Of a stretch of 64,000 nt of DNA, positions 32,300 through 42,600 are shown one piece after another. The notes beneath the pieces are model-generated. The model was not told the DNA's origin and made no database searches. It saw only the letters and a list, made by a program, of their open reading frames with translations. The stretch's first letter is position 1. Each line of letters begins with the position of its first letter. This DNA is from JADKAV01 sp963733395 (GTDB lineage: Bacteria > Actinomycetota > Actinomycetes > S36-B12 > UBA10799). The stretch lies in assembly GCA_963733395.1 (NCBI GenBank), contig CAVTCZ010000019.1:310001-374000 (forward strand). The letters are read 5' to 3'. A program made the position numbers and the translations under genes.

Positions 32300-33448
32300 A
32301 TGGCCCAGACCCAGACCGCCGCCTGGATCCCGAAGTGGTTCGGCGTGCTCGGCTCACCGATCGAGGGCCGTATCCTGATCGGTCCGAACTGGTTCGCCTC
32401 GGTGATGGGCACGGGGATCGTGGCGGTGGCCGGCGCCACGCTGCCGATCGGTGTCCCGGCGGTGATCACCACGGGCGCCTGGCTGCTGGCCGTGGTGCTG
32501 CTGGTGGCGCTGCTGGTGTTCATGCCGCTGAACTGGGCCCGGCACCCGGAGAACATGCGGGCACTGGCAGGAGATCCGATAGCCATCCAGTTCTTCGGGG
32601 CGCCGCCGATGGCGCTGATGACCGTCGCGTCGGCGACGCTGCTGGTGGGTCAGGCGTACGTCGGCGAGTCGGTAGCCGTCGGGGTCGCCTGGGTCCTCTG
32701 GACGGTCGGCACGGTGCTGGGCTTCATCACTGCGGTGGCAGTGCCGTACCGGTTGTTCACGCGGCTGGAGGTGCGCCGGGACGGGGCCTTCGGGGGGTGG
32801 TTGATGCCGGTTGTACCGCCGATGGTCTCGGCGGCGGTCGGTGCGCTGCTCGTGCCCCACACCCCCGCCGGCGAACCCCGGCAGACGATGTTGCTGGTCT
32901 GCTACGCGTTGTTCGGGATGAGCCTCATGACCTCGGTGGTCATCATCACGCTGATCTGGAGTCGGTTGGCGCACTTCGGCAGTTCCGGTTCGGCCCGGGT
33001 CCCCACGCTATGGGTCGTCCTCGGGCCGGTCGGACAGTCCATCACGGCCGCCGGGGCATTGGGTACCGCGGCGCTGCTCGCGTTCCCGCCGCCGCTGGCC
33101 ACCGCCCTGGACGCCTTCGCCGTGGTGTTCGGAGTTCCGATGTGGGGCTTCATGCTGCTCTGGATGCCGATCGCCGCCCTGCTGACCCTGCGGGCCCACA
33201 ACCGCGACATGGGCTTCGCGCTGACCTGGTGGTCGTTCACGTTCCCGGTGGGGACCTGTGTGACGGGCACCAGCCAACTGGCCGCCCACACCGGTCTGCA
33301 CCTGTTCGAGTGGGTCGCGGTCTTGCTCTACGGTGTGCTCCTGCTTGCCTGGTTGACCGTGGCCGTGCGCACGTTCCGGCAGTCCGTCCAGGGCAACCTC
33401 CTGACCCCGCCGCCGGTCAGCCCGCACGCCGTGGCTCAGAAGGGCTGA
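32300..33448 (+). CDS. TDT-family anion permease (TehA/Mae1/Ssu1-like)
   Basis: A 382-residue membrane protein with about ten helices. The N-terminus FASVMGTGIVAVAG is the TDT signature that lines the pore in TehA/SLAC1-type channels. MPLNWARHPE, FFGAPPMALMTV and the late LTWWSFTFPVGTCVTGTSQL are also family-typical. Known family substrates are malate, tellurite-related anions and, for fungal Ssu1, sulfite. Divergent from the sulfonate-type ABC operon, so sulfite export after desulfonation is a reasonable inference. ATG at 32300 is preferred to an upstream GTG at 32258. Confidence 0.75.
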   Translation: MAQTQTAAWIPKWFGVLGSPIEGRILIGPNWFASVMGTGIVAVAGATLPIGVPAVITTGAWLLAVVLLVALLVFMPLNWARHPENMRALAGDPIAIQFFGAPPMALMTVASATLLVGQAYVGESVAVGVAWVLWTVGTVLGFITAVAVPYRLFTRLEVRRDGAFGGWLMPVVPPMVSAAVGALLVPHTPAGEPRQTMLLVCYALFGMSLMTSVVIITLIWSRLAHFGSSGSARVPTLWVVLGPVGQSITAAGALGTAALLAFPPPLATALDAFAVVFGVPMWGFMLLWMPIAALLTLRAHNRDMGFALTWWSFTFPVGTCVTGTSQLAAHTGLHLFEWVAVLLYGVLLLAWLTVAVRTFRQSVQGNLLTPPPVSPHAVAQKG

Positions 33449-33592
33449 GCGTCACCCCGCCACTGGTGGTCTGTGCTGGGCTGACGTGGACCACCGATGG
33501 AGCAGGGGTGTCGCGCCCGGCCAGTCGCGTCGGCCCCGGACCCCGATGGAGGTCGGGAATTGCCGGTCGCCCAGCCCTCCTAGACTTGCCCC

Positions 33593-35149
<1,557 letters not shown>

Positions 35150-35257
35150 GCGGCCGGTAGCCCGGTTCGCGCGTGTTCGCTGGCCAACGGCACGGCATCT
35201 GACGAGCCGCGAGGTCGACCGCACCGGACTGCCGGGTGCGTCTGGCAGCCCGCAGTC

Positions 35258-35278
35258 GTTACCGTTTCGTGACCTTTC
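35258..35278 (+). promoter_or_regulatory. Tandem GTnACC-nTTTC site upstream of secreted peptidase
   Basis: GTTACCGTTTC (35258-35268) is followed directly by GTGACCTTTC (35269-35278): an 11-base spaced direct repeat about 52 bases before the gene at 35330. Direct GTnAC repeats at helical spacing are bound by OmpR-type regulators such as MtrA upstream of cell-wall hydrolase genes in actinobacteria. The assignment to MtrA is inference. Confidence 0.35.
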
Positions 35279-35329
35279 TTGGGCACGACATGCCCGGGTG
35301 GGGTAAATCCGCCTGGCAAGGTGCCTCGG

Positions 35330-37051
35330 GTGTTAGTGCGACGCATTCTTCCCCTGCTGTGCGCCCTGGCCGTGGTGTCGCTGTCCCTCACCCCGGCTGA
35401 TGCTGCCAAGCAGCTCTCGACCGTCCTGCCCCCCGAGCGGCCCTATCCGGCGGTGCTGGACGCGCCGGTCGAGTACGAGGGCATGACCACCTGCGATCCG
35501 GTGGCCCGGCCCGGGGCGCTGCTGTTGCGCCAACTACTGCTCGACACGTACGGGAAGGCCGTCATCGGCATCACCCGTGCCTGCGACCAGGACAGCATCT
35601 CCGAGCACAAGGAGGGGCGTGCCGTCGACTGGATGGTCGACTGGAAGAACCCGGCGGAGCGGGCCGAGGCGCAGGGCTTCGTCGACTGGGTGACCGCTCC
35701 TGGGCCGGACGGGACTCCGGCGGCCAACGCCCGCCGCCTCGGGATCATGTACATCGGCTGGGGCGACGAGATGTGGCGCGCCTACGATCCGGGCCGCGGC
35801 TGGACCGAACTGAAGGGCTGCTACTCCCTGCAGGGCTCGGCCAACGACACCTTCTGCCACCGCGACCACGTTCACTTCTCGATGACCTGGGACGGTGCGG
35901 CCGGGCGGACCTCCTACTGGGACGAGACGCCGGTGGTCGACAAGGCCTGCCCGGTGGCTCGTACCAGTGGCAGCGCCCGAACGCTGCAGCCATCCGCGGC
36001 GTTCATCCCGGTGAAGCCCGTGCGGGTGTTCGACGCCCGCAAGAAGGGCGAAGCCGGCTGCTATCTGCAGCAGCGGCGCTGGTCCGGTGACGACCGCAGC
36101 ACAGCGATCGCGGTGACCGGCAAGCAAGGTATTCCGAAGACCGGGGTGCAGGCGGTGGCAGTACGGGTGACCGCCTATGCCTCGAACGCCCCGGGTTGGA
36201 TCACCGCCGCCGGTTCCCCCGGCGCCAACGGTCCGCGGGTGGTCTCGCTGGGCATGGCGGGAACCTCAGCCGGCACCGCGATCGTGCCGGTCTCGGACAC
36301 CGGCCGGATCTGGATCGCGACCATCGCCGGCCATGCGCGGGTTGCCGTGGACGTGCTCGGCTACTTCGCCCGCGCAACGACCGCGGCCGACACGACCCGG
36401 ACAGGGACCTGGCGCCCGGTCCCTGCGACAGTGGCCGCCACCGTCGATCTGCCCGCGCAGGGCTCGCAGACCGTCACGTTGCCAGGCGCCCCGGAGAAGA
36501 ACCTGACGGGCGCGGTCCTCACCGTCAACACGACTGGAACCGCCGCCGGTCATGTGCGGGTCACACCCCCAGGTGGGACCACCAAGGCTGACGCGGTGGA
36601 CGTGGTCAAGGGCACCCGGTCGGCGGCGGTGTTCGCGGCCAGCACCGATGGCTCAGTGACCCTGACCAACACAGCAGCGGCGCCGACGAAGGCCACGCTG
36701 CTGCTCAGCGGCTGGATCACCACGCCGCAGCCCGGCGGTGCGCGGCTGCAACCGGCTGCCACCGACCTCGGCTCGGTCAAGACCGGCAAGGTGACGACCC
36801 TGACCGGGAAGGTGCCTGCGGACGCCAGGGCCGCTGTGCTCGCGGTGACGACCAAGGGCGGCGCCAAGGGTGGTTCCGTGACCGTCTGGGGCGCCGGTGA
36901 CCGGCCGGCGGCGCGCAGTGTCGATGTGCGAGCCAACCGATCGAACACCGACCTGGTGGTCGTCGCACTGGCTGACGACCGCGCGATCCGCGTAGCCGGC
37001 GATGCCCCGAAGGGGACCGCCTCGCTGCGGCTGGTGGGGGTCATCCGATAG
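35330..37051 (+). CDS. Secreted peptidase-like protein (M15/ARB-07466-like domain) with beta-rich C-terminal modules
   Basis: About 573 residues. A signal peptide (RRILPLLCALAVVSLSLTPADA) leads to a domain with ACDQDSISEHKEGRAVDWMV and FCHRDHVHFSMTWDG. The spaced H, D and H residues match the metal-binding set of VanY/M15-type and ARB-07466-like domains, so a peptidoglycan peptidase is likely. From about residue 230 on there are long stretches of T, V, A and G-rich beta modules (ARVAVDVLGYFARA; VTLTNTAAAPTKATLLLSGW) of the kind seen in surface-exposed actinobacterial proteins. The start is uncertain: GTG at 35321, 35330 or 35336. It is about 28 bases upstream of pcrA. Confidence 0.65.
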   Translation: MLVRRILPLLCALAVVSLSLTPADAAKQLSTVLPPERPYPAVLDAPVEYEGMTTCDPVARPGALLLRQLLLDTYGKAVIGITRACDQDSISEHKEGRAVDWMVDWKNPAERAEAQGFVDWVTAPGPDGTPAANARRLGIMYIGWGDEMWRAYDPGRGWTELKGCYSLQGSANDTFCHRDHVHFSMTWDGAAGRTSYWDETPVVDKACPVARTSGSARTLQPSAAFIPVKPVRVFDARKKGEAGCYLQQRRWSGDDRSTAIAVTGKQGIPKTGVQAVAVRVTAYASNAPGWITAAGSPGANGPRVVSLGMAGTSAGTAIVPVSDTGRIWIATIAGHARVAVDVLGYFARATTAADTTRTGTWRPVPATVAATVDLPAQGSQTVTLPGAPEKNLTGAVLTVNTTGTAAGHVRVTPPGGTTKADAVDVVKGTRSAAVFAASTDGSVTLTNTAAAPTKATLLLSGWITTPQPGGARLQPAATDLGSVKTGKVTTLTGKVPADARAAVLAVTTKGGAKGGSVTVWGAGDRPAARSVDVRANRSNTDLVVVALADDRAIRVAGDAPKGTASLRLVGVIR

Positions 37052-37079
37052 CGCCGGAGGCCACCTAGACTCGGGATCA

Positions 37080-39288
37080 GTGGACGACTTACTCTCTGAT
37101 CTCAACCCCCAGCAGGCAGCGGCCGTGGCCCATCGCGGCGGGCCGATCCTGGTCGTGGCCGGCGCCGGTTCCGGCAAGACGCGTGTGCTCACCCGCCGGA
37201 TCGGGCACCTGCTGGCGACCAGCCAAGCCGTGCCCTCGGAGATCCTGGCGATCACGTTCACCAACAAGGCCGCGAACGAGATGAAGGAACGGGTCACCTC
37301 GTTGGTGGGCCCGGTCGGACAGCGGATGTGGGTGTCGACCTTCCACAGCGCCTGCGTGCGCATCCTGCGCCGGCAGGGGCATCACCTCGGCTACCCCAGC
37401 TCGTTCTCGATCTACGACACCGACGACAGCCGGCGGCTGATCACCAACATCGGCAAGGACCTCGACCTCGACCCGCGCAAGTTCCGTCCCCGCGGGCTGC
37501 AACACCAGATCTCGGCGCTCAAGAACGAGCTCATCGACCATGAGGCGTTCGCGCCCACTGCCGAAACCGAGACCCAGCAGGTGCTTGCCGACGTCTACAA
37601 GCTCTACTCGCAGCGGCTGCAGCGCGCCGGCGCGATGGACTTCGACGACCTCATCGGCAACTCCGTGGCGGTGCTCACGTTGTTCGACAGCGTCGCGGCC
37701 TACTACCACCGGCTCTTCGGTCACATCCTCATCGACGAGTACCAGGACACCAACCGGGCGCAGTACGAATTGGTCCGCCGTCTGGTCGGAGACGGTGCGG
37801 AGGGCCTGGACCCGGCGGAGTTGTGCGTGGTCGGGGACTCCGACCAGTCCATCTATGCGTTCCGCGGTGCCGACGTGCGCAACATCCATGAGTTCGAGAA
37901 GGACTTCCCGGGCGCCGAGGTGGTGCTGCTGGAGCAGAACTACCGCTCCACGCAGACCATCCTGTCGGCAGCCAACGCCCTCATCGCGCACAACACCGGC
38001 CGCCGCGACAAACGGCTGTGGACCGATGCCGGTGACGGCGAGCAGATCATCGGCTACGTCGCCGACGACGACCGGGACGAGGCGGCGTTCGTCGTCAACG
38101 AGATCCGGCGGCTGACCAGCGACGGGCTGGATGCCGGCGAGATTGCGGTCTTCTACCGCACCCATGCGCAGTCCCGACCGCTGGAAGAGGTGCTGGTGCG
38201 ATCCGGGTTGCGCTACCGGATCGTCGGCAACGTCCGGTTCTACGAGCGTCGAGAGGTTCGCGATGCCCTGGCCTACCTCCGGGCCGTGTCCAACCCGAAC
38301 GACGACGTGGCCGTCACCCGCATCCTGAACGTGCCCAAACGGGGCCTCGGCGATCGCACGGTCGAGCAGGTCGCGGACTTCGCCGCCCGCGAGGGGATCA
38401 GCTTCGAGGCGGCCCTGCGCCGGGCCCAGGAGACCGGGATCGGCCCCCGCGCGGAGATCCGGATCGGCGGGTTCCTGGGCCTGCTCGACGAGTTACGGAT
38501 GCTGCTGGATTCGGGGGCCGACCCCGAGGACATGGTGGAAGCCGTGCTCGAACAGTCCGGCCTGGTCGCCGAGTTGCAGGCGTCGAACGATCCGCAGGAC
38601 GAGTCGCGACTGGAGAACCTCGCCGAGTTGGCATCTGTGGCCCGCGAGTTCCTCAACGACAACGCCGACGGCACCCTGGCCGACTTCCTCGAACGGGTGG
38701 CGCTGGTTGCCGAGGCCGACGACGTGCCCTGCGCACGAGGGCGGACTGGTCACGCTCATGACGTTGCACACGGCGAAGGGGCTCGAGTTCGATGCGGTGT
38801 TCCTCACCGGGCTGGAGGAGGCGGTGTTCCCGCACGCCCGCTCGCTCGACGACCCGGTGGAGCTGCAGGAGGAGCGGCGGCTGGCCTATGTCGGCGTCAC
38901 CCGCGCGCGCAAGCAGTTGTACATCAGCCGTGCGGCCATGCGGATGCAGTTCGGGACGCCGCAGGCCAACCCGCCGAGCCGCTTCCTCGACGAACTGCCC
39001 GATTCGCTGATCGACTGGCGCCGGACCGGCCGCGACCTGACCCGGCGCCCGACCGCAGGAGGGCGTGGGGCGGCCCCGGCGCTGGCGCAGGCTGCCGGCA
39101 CTGCGCGCCGCACGGCCGGTCCGGTGATCGTGCTGACTGCGGGCGACAACGTGCTGCACCCGAAGTTCGGGCTCGGGACGGTGGTCTCCACCGCCGGCTC
39201 CGACGACAAGGCCGAGGCGCACATCGACTTCGGCAGCGAGGGCGTGAAACGACTGCTGCTGCGGTACGCGCCGGTGGAGAAGGTCTAG
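37080..39288 (+). CDS. pcrA: ATP-dependent DNA helicase PcrA/UvrD (one +1 frameshift near 38727-38729)
   Basis: Superfamily 1 helicase of repair and replication restart, about 735 residues when joined. GTG at 37080 gives VDDLLSDLNPQQAAAVAH. Motifs in order: GAGSGKTRVLTRR (I), AITFTNKAANEMKERV (Ia), LIDEYQDTN (II), VVGDSDQSIYAFRGAD (III), LEQNYRST (IV) and, after the frame change, LMTLHTAKGLEFDAVFLTGLEE (V) and LAYVGVTRARKQLY (VI). The break is at GTGCCCTGCGCAC: with CC the frame reads DDVPAHEGGLVTL, as expected. The tail GDNVLHPKFGLGTV is the Tudor-like PcrA C-terminal domain that binds RNA polymerase. An insertion error is likely. Confidence 0.92.
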
Positions 39289-39351
39289 CACCCTCGCGGC
39301 GTGGGCCAGACAATCGCAGCCACGTCCGTGCGGCGCGGCCCGGAATCCGCC

Positions 39352-39369
39352 GAGTATTGCGCGGTTGTC
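39352..39369 (+). repeat. Single copy of the GAGTGTTGCGCGGTTGT word
   Basis: GAGTATTGCGCGGTTGTC differs at one base from the complement of 10578-10594 and 60003-60019. It lies in the 260-base gap between pcrA and the M23 gene, in which I see no gene. A TCCGCC...GGCGGA pair flanks it. Confidence 0.6.
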
Positions 39370-39548
39370 GGTTCTGGCGGACTCAGAACGAGCGCCGACC
39401 GCGGGGCCGAGAGGGGGGGGTGCACCTCCGCCGCGGGCGGCGTCCCGTGGCCCAGCACACACGGGGGTGGGACAGGTCACGGGCGATTTGTCCGGTTTGC
39501 GGTAGTTGTGCCAGATTAGTGGCTGGTCGGACCGAGCACAACCCGACC

Positions 39549-40052
39549 ATGAAGCCATACACCCCCCTCATCGGAGCCGGACTGGCCGTTGCCCTGATGG
39601 TTCCAGTCACCGCGCCGGCCATCGCCGCCGACCGTGACCGGCAGTCCGTTGCCGCGGCTGCCCGCTTCAGCCAACTGCCCACCACCGACTACCGCCTGTC
39701 CGCCAAGTTCGGCCAGCGTGGCCGCCTCTGGTCCTCCGGCCGGCACACCGGGCTCGACTTCGCCGCCCCTCGCGGCACCCGTGTCGACAGCGTCGCCGAC
39801 GGCAAGGTCGTCTACGCCGGATGGGCCGGTTCCTACGGCAAGGCGGTGATCGTCAAGCACGCCACCGGCAAGCGCAGCCTGTACGCGCACCTGGCCAAGA
39901 TCAAGACCAAGAAGGGCAAGAAGGTCAAGGCCGGTCGCAAGATCGGCAAGGTCGGCAGCACCGGCAACACCACCGGTCCCCACCTGCACTTCGAAGTCCG
40001 CAGCAAGAACGGAAAGAAACTCGACCCGCGCCCGTATCTGCGTGGCGAGTGA
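39549..40052 (+). CDS. Secreted M23-family peptidase (first of a pair)
   Basis: A 167-residue LytM-type endopeptidase. ATG at 39549. Signal peptide IGAGLAVALMVPVTAPAIAA with an AxA site. Zinc ligands: H and D in SSGRHTGLDFAAP, and H in GPHLHFEVRS. The first ligand loop is short and there is a lysine-rich insert (KIKTKKGKKVKAGRK). Position after pcrA matches an M23 gene in Streptomyces. It is 13 bases upstream of a paralogue with the same core, suggesting tandem duplication. Confidence 0.85.
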   Translation: MKPYTPLIGAGLAVALMVPVTAPAIAADRDRQSVAAAARFSQLPTTDYRLSAKFGQRGRLWSSGRHTGLDFAAPRGTRVDSVADGKVVYAGWAGSYGKAVIVKHATGKRSLYAHLAKIKTKKGKKVKAGRKIGKVGSTGNTTGPHLHFEVRSKNGKKLDPRPYLRGE

Positions 40053-40065
40053 GAAAGGAACCCCA

Positions 40066-40704
40066 GTGACCACCGCCGACCGTGTCGGATCCCTGATTCA
40101 GGGCACAAGCGTGGCCGTTGTGGCCGGCGCCCTGGTGCTGGCCGCCGCATCCGCCAGCGGCGCCACCCCGGTGCCCACCGAGGACGCGACCCAGGCCCCG
40201 GCAGCCGCACCGGTCCCGGAGCCCCCGCACTTCACCCCCGACCTGATGGCCGAGGCGGCCAGCACGGCCAAGAAGATCGAGATCCAGCGGGCGAAACGCG
40301 CCGCGGCCCGCGCACAGCGCAGCAGCGGTGACATGTTCACGCCCACCCGCAACTACCGCAACACCGCCTACTTCGGCCAACCCGGCAGCAGTTGGTCCTC
40401 GGGCCACCACACCGGGCTGGACTTCGCGGCGGCTCCCGGCACGCCGGTCTTCTCCGCATTGGCGGGGAAGGTTGTCGAGTCGGGCTGGGGCGGCGCCTAC
40501 GGCAACCACCTGATCGTCCGCCACGACAACGGCGTCGAGACGCTCTACGCGCATTTGAGCAGCGCCGACGTGTCCAAGGGGGACCGGGTCCTGCGCGGTC
40601 AGAAGATCGGGGCCGTGGGCAGCACCGGCAACTCCAGCGGCCCGCACCTGCACTTCGAGGTCATCAAGAACGGCACCCAGCGAGACCCGCAGGCCTTCCT
40701 CTGA
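40066..40704 (+). CDS. Secreted M23-family peptidase (second of a pair)
   Basis: A 212-residue paralogue of the preceding protein. GTG at 40066 follows AAAGGAAC. A hydrophobic segment (VAVVAGALVLAAASASGA) serves as signal or anchor, then a P/A-rich linker and a short Lys/Arg helix (AKKIEIQRAKRAAARAQR). The catalytic domain has SSGHHTGLDFAAAPG, TLYAHLS and GPHLHFEVIKNG, with all M23 ligands (H, D, H, H). Likely cleaves peptidoglycan peptide bridges. The two copies share the SSGxHTGLDFAA and VGSTGNxxGPHLHFEV segments. Confidence 0.86.
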   Translation: MTTADRVGSLIQGTSVAVVAGALVLAAASASGATPVPTEDATQAPAAAPVPEPPHFTPDLMAEAASTAKKIEIQRAKRAAARAQRSSGDMFTPTRNYRNTAYFGQPGSSWSSGHHTGLDFAAAPGTPVFSALAGKVVESGWGGAYGNHLIVRHDNGVETLYAHLSSADVSKGDRVLRGQKIGAVGSTGNSSGPHLHFEVIKNGTQRDPQAFL

Positions 40705-40782
40705 CGTCCCCCGGGTGGACGCCGCGGGGATCGTGGCAGGTATCCCGGAAGGATTGCTGGCCGGCCGCCAGGTGCCGCCGGA

Positions 40783-41763
40783 TCAGTCCCCGAGGCTGGC
40801 TGCGGTACGCCGCCGCGGCGCCGGTGTCGTCGCCGGCTCGCTGATCCGCCCGGTACTGCTGCCGATGGACGTTGTGCCGCGCACCAGCGTCGACCCGTCC
40901 GGATCCAGTTGCGCCAGCGTGGTGCAGATCTCGTGGACGACGCGACCGTCGACCGGGAAGGACATGTGACCCACCCCGCGCACGAACACATTGCGCGCGT
41001 TGAGGTCCGGATGCACGATCCGGGCGTTGCGCTTGGGAATGATCATCTGATCGAGGTCCGACCAGATCGCCACCATCCTGGTGCGGCATCCCGGTGAGGG
41101 TGCGTCGAGTTCGCGCACGATCGGGCTGTCGGGGCGCATCTGCTTGACCACCGAGTGGGGCACCAGGTACGCGGGCATGGTGCCGGCGTGCGGGGATCCC
41201 AGTGTGACCAGAGTGTGCACCCGCTGATCGCCGCCGAGGCACTGAACGTAGTACCGCGCGACGACCCCGCCCATGGAATGGCCGATCACGTGCACCCGCT
41301 CGTAGCCGGTCTCCCGACGGACCTTCTCCACCAGCGACTTCAGCCGGCGGGCAACCCGCGGGATGTCGTCGGACAGCGGCGAGTAGTTCAAGGTGATGAC
41401 CCGCCCGAAACCCCGGCGGTTGAGCGCGCGGCGGAGGAATGCGAAGACGGTGTGGTTGTCGATGATCCCGTGGATCAGGATGATCGGGGTCCCAGCGGCC
41501 TCGACGTCGCCGATGATCAACCCGCGCTGGATCGGCGGCAGGCCGTCGAGGGTGTGGCGCTGCTCGGCGTGACGGTACTTGTCCTCGACCAGGCCGAACG
41601 GGTACATGGCTACGTGCGTGGCCAGGAAAGCGGCCTCCATCGCAACCCCGCGGACCCCCAAGGGGTTGAACAGGGATTTCTTGGCCGACCGGGTGGTGTT
41701 ACGGGCCTTCTCGATGCCGCGACGCAGGCTGTTCTCCGGGTCTTCGGGCGGACATTCGGGCAT
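40783..41763 (-). CDS. Alpha/beta hydrolase, triacylglycerol lipase / PGAP1-like
   Basis: A 326-residue hydrolase. ATG at 41763 has GTTCCCC upstream; a longer upstream frame has no support. PIILIHGIIDNHTVFAFLRRAL gives the oxyanion loop, HVIGHSMGGVVARYYVQCLGG the nucleophile elbow, then LVTLGSPHAGT, typical of lipase class 2 and PGAP1-like proteins. The probable acid and His lie in IWSDLDQMI and GVGHMSFP. No clear signal peptide. Its C-terminus is R/T-rich and unconserved. It converges on the M23 pair. Confidence 0.8.
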   Translation of the reverse strand: MPECPPEDPENSLRRGIEKARNTTRSAKKSLFNPLGVRGVAMEAAFLATHVAMYPFGLVEDKYRHAEQRHTLDGLPPIQRGLIIGDVEAAGTPIILIHGIIDNHTVFAFLRRALNRRGFGRVITLNYSPLSDDIPRVARRLKSLVEKVRRETGYERVHVIGHSMGGVVARYYVQCLGGDQRVHTLVTLGSPHAGTMPAYLVPHSVVKQMRPDSPIVRELDAPSPGCRTRMVAIWSDLDQMIIPKRNARIVHPDLNARNVFVRGVGHMSFPVDGRVVHEICTTLAQLDPDGSTLVRGTTSIGSSTGRISEPATTPAPRRRTAASLGD

Positions 41764-42187
41764 AAGGGGAACGTAGCCCAAAGTTCGCCTGTTTGTACCC
41801 GGGACACCGCAATAACCGGCGTTTTTCAGGCACTTGCAGATCATGTGTGGGTTCGTTGACGGCCAGGTGAGGGCTGCCGGTCGCTTCCTGTCGGGGGTTG
41901 TCGCGCTCCAGGATCTGGGGGTGGCAGGCGAGTCGGGTCCAACCCGCCCTGGGATCCGCAGGCGTGAGTGATAAGCACAGCCGGGAGCGATAATCGGTGC
42001 GACTTTGACTCCCCGGTGTGACTTTGACTCCCCGGTAGTGCCTGGGCTCGACCGCGACCCGCGGCCCAAGCCACGGCGGCACAAGAGCCCGCTTCAGGCA
42101 CTTTGCCGCCAACTCCCGGAATCGGGGATCGTCTGTCGGTCGCCCGATCGCGCTCTCGGCCGCCCGGCCCGGCGTAGACTCGGGTTC
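41764..42187. other. Gap between lipase and B12-binding gene
   Basis: A 424-base region between divergent genes. Contents: the tandem repeat at 42001-42038, and the 11-mer TTCAGGCACTT seen twice (near 41825 and 42093). Open frames here are extensions of neighbours or lack recognisable protein features. No clear promoter. Confidence 0.45.
42001..42038 (+). repeat. Tandem 19-bp repeat, two copies
   Basis: GACTTTGACTCCCCGGTGT (42001-42019) is followed by GACTTTGACTCCCCGGTAG (42020-42038), differing only in the last two bases. It lies about 150 bases upstream of the B12-binding gene. The word was not noticed elsewhere in the window. Confidence 0.75.
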
Positions 42188-42595
42188 GTGGCAGCGCCCA
42201 TCCGTGTACTCATCGCCAAGGCCGGTCTCGACGGCCACGACCGCGGTGCGAAGATCATCGCCCGTGCCCTGCGCGACGGCGGCATCGAGGTCATCTACAC
42301 GGGGCTGCACCAGACCCCCGAGATGATCGTGCATGCGGCGATCCAGGAGGACGTGCACGCGATCGGCATGTCGATCCTGTCCGGAGCCCACATGACCCTG
42401 TTCCGGGCGGTCTTGGACCAGCTCGCCGAGCGGGACGTCCACGACATCGTCGTCTTCGGTGGCGGGATCATCCCCGAAGAGGATCTCGAACCCCTGTCGC
42501 AGATGGGCGTCGCCCAGGTCTTCACGCCGGGGACCTCCACCGAAGTGGTCGTCGACTGGGTGAAGGCGAACCTCGGGACAACCCAGGTCGCCTGA
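42188..42595 (+). CDS. Stand-alone cobalamin-binding protein (mutase small-subunit type)
   Basis: A 135-residue Rossmann B12-binding domain. GTG at 42188. RVLIAKAGLDGHDRGAKIIARALRDGG has the DxHxxG lower-ligand motif; GMSILSGAHMTLF supplies the SxL motif and VVFGGGIIPEEDLEPL the GG motif. It matches the C-terminal or small subunit of methylmalonyl/isobutyryl-CoA mutases as a separate chain. The large substrate-binding subunit is not in the window. A similar gene is near sucCD in Streptomyces, suggesting entry of acyl-CoA carbon into the TCA cycle. Confidence 0.85.
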   Translation: MAAPIRVLIAKAGLDGHDRGAKIIARALRDGGIEVIYTGLHQTPEMIVHAAIQEDVHAIGMSILSGAHMTLFRAVLDQLAERDVHDIVVFGGGIIPEEDLEPLSQMGVAQVFTPGTSTEVVVDWVKANLGTTQVA

Positions 42596-42600
42596 GGCGG

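Noticed and set aside
35150..35330. Cyclic di-AMP (ydaO-type) riboswitch upstream of wall hydrolase genes here and at 39400-39548
   Set aside because: Such switches are common before these genes in actinobacteria, but I could not find the conserved core segments in either leader.
37002..40052. 1016-residue frame joining PcrA to an M23 peptidase
   Set aside because: The join is a by-product of the frameshift at 38727. Helicase motifs V and VI continue in the other frame, and the peptidase has its own start and signal peptide.
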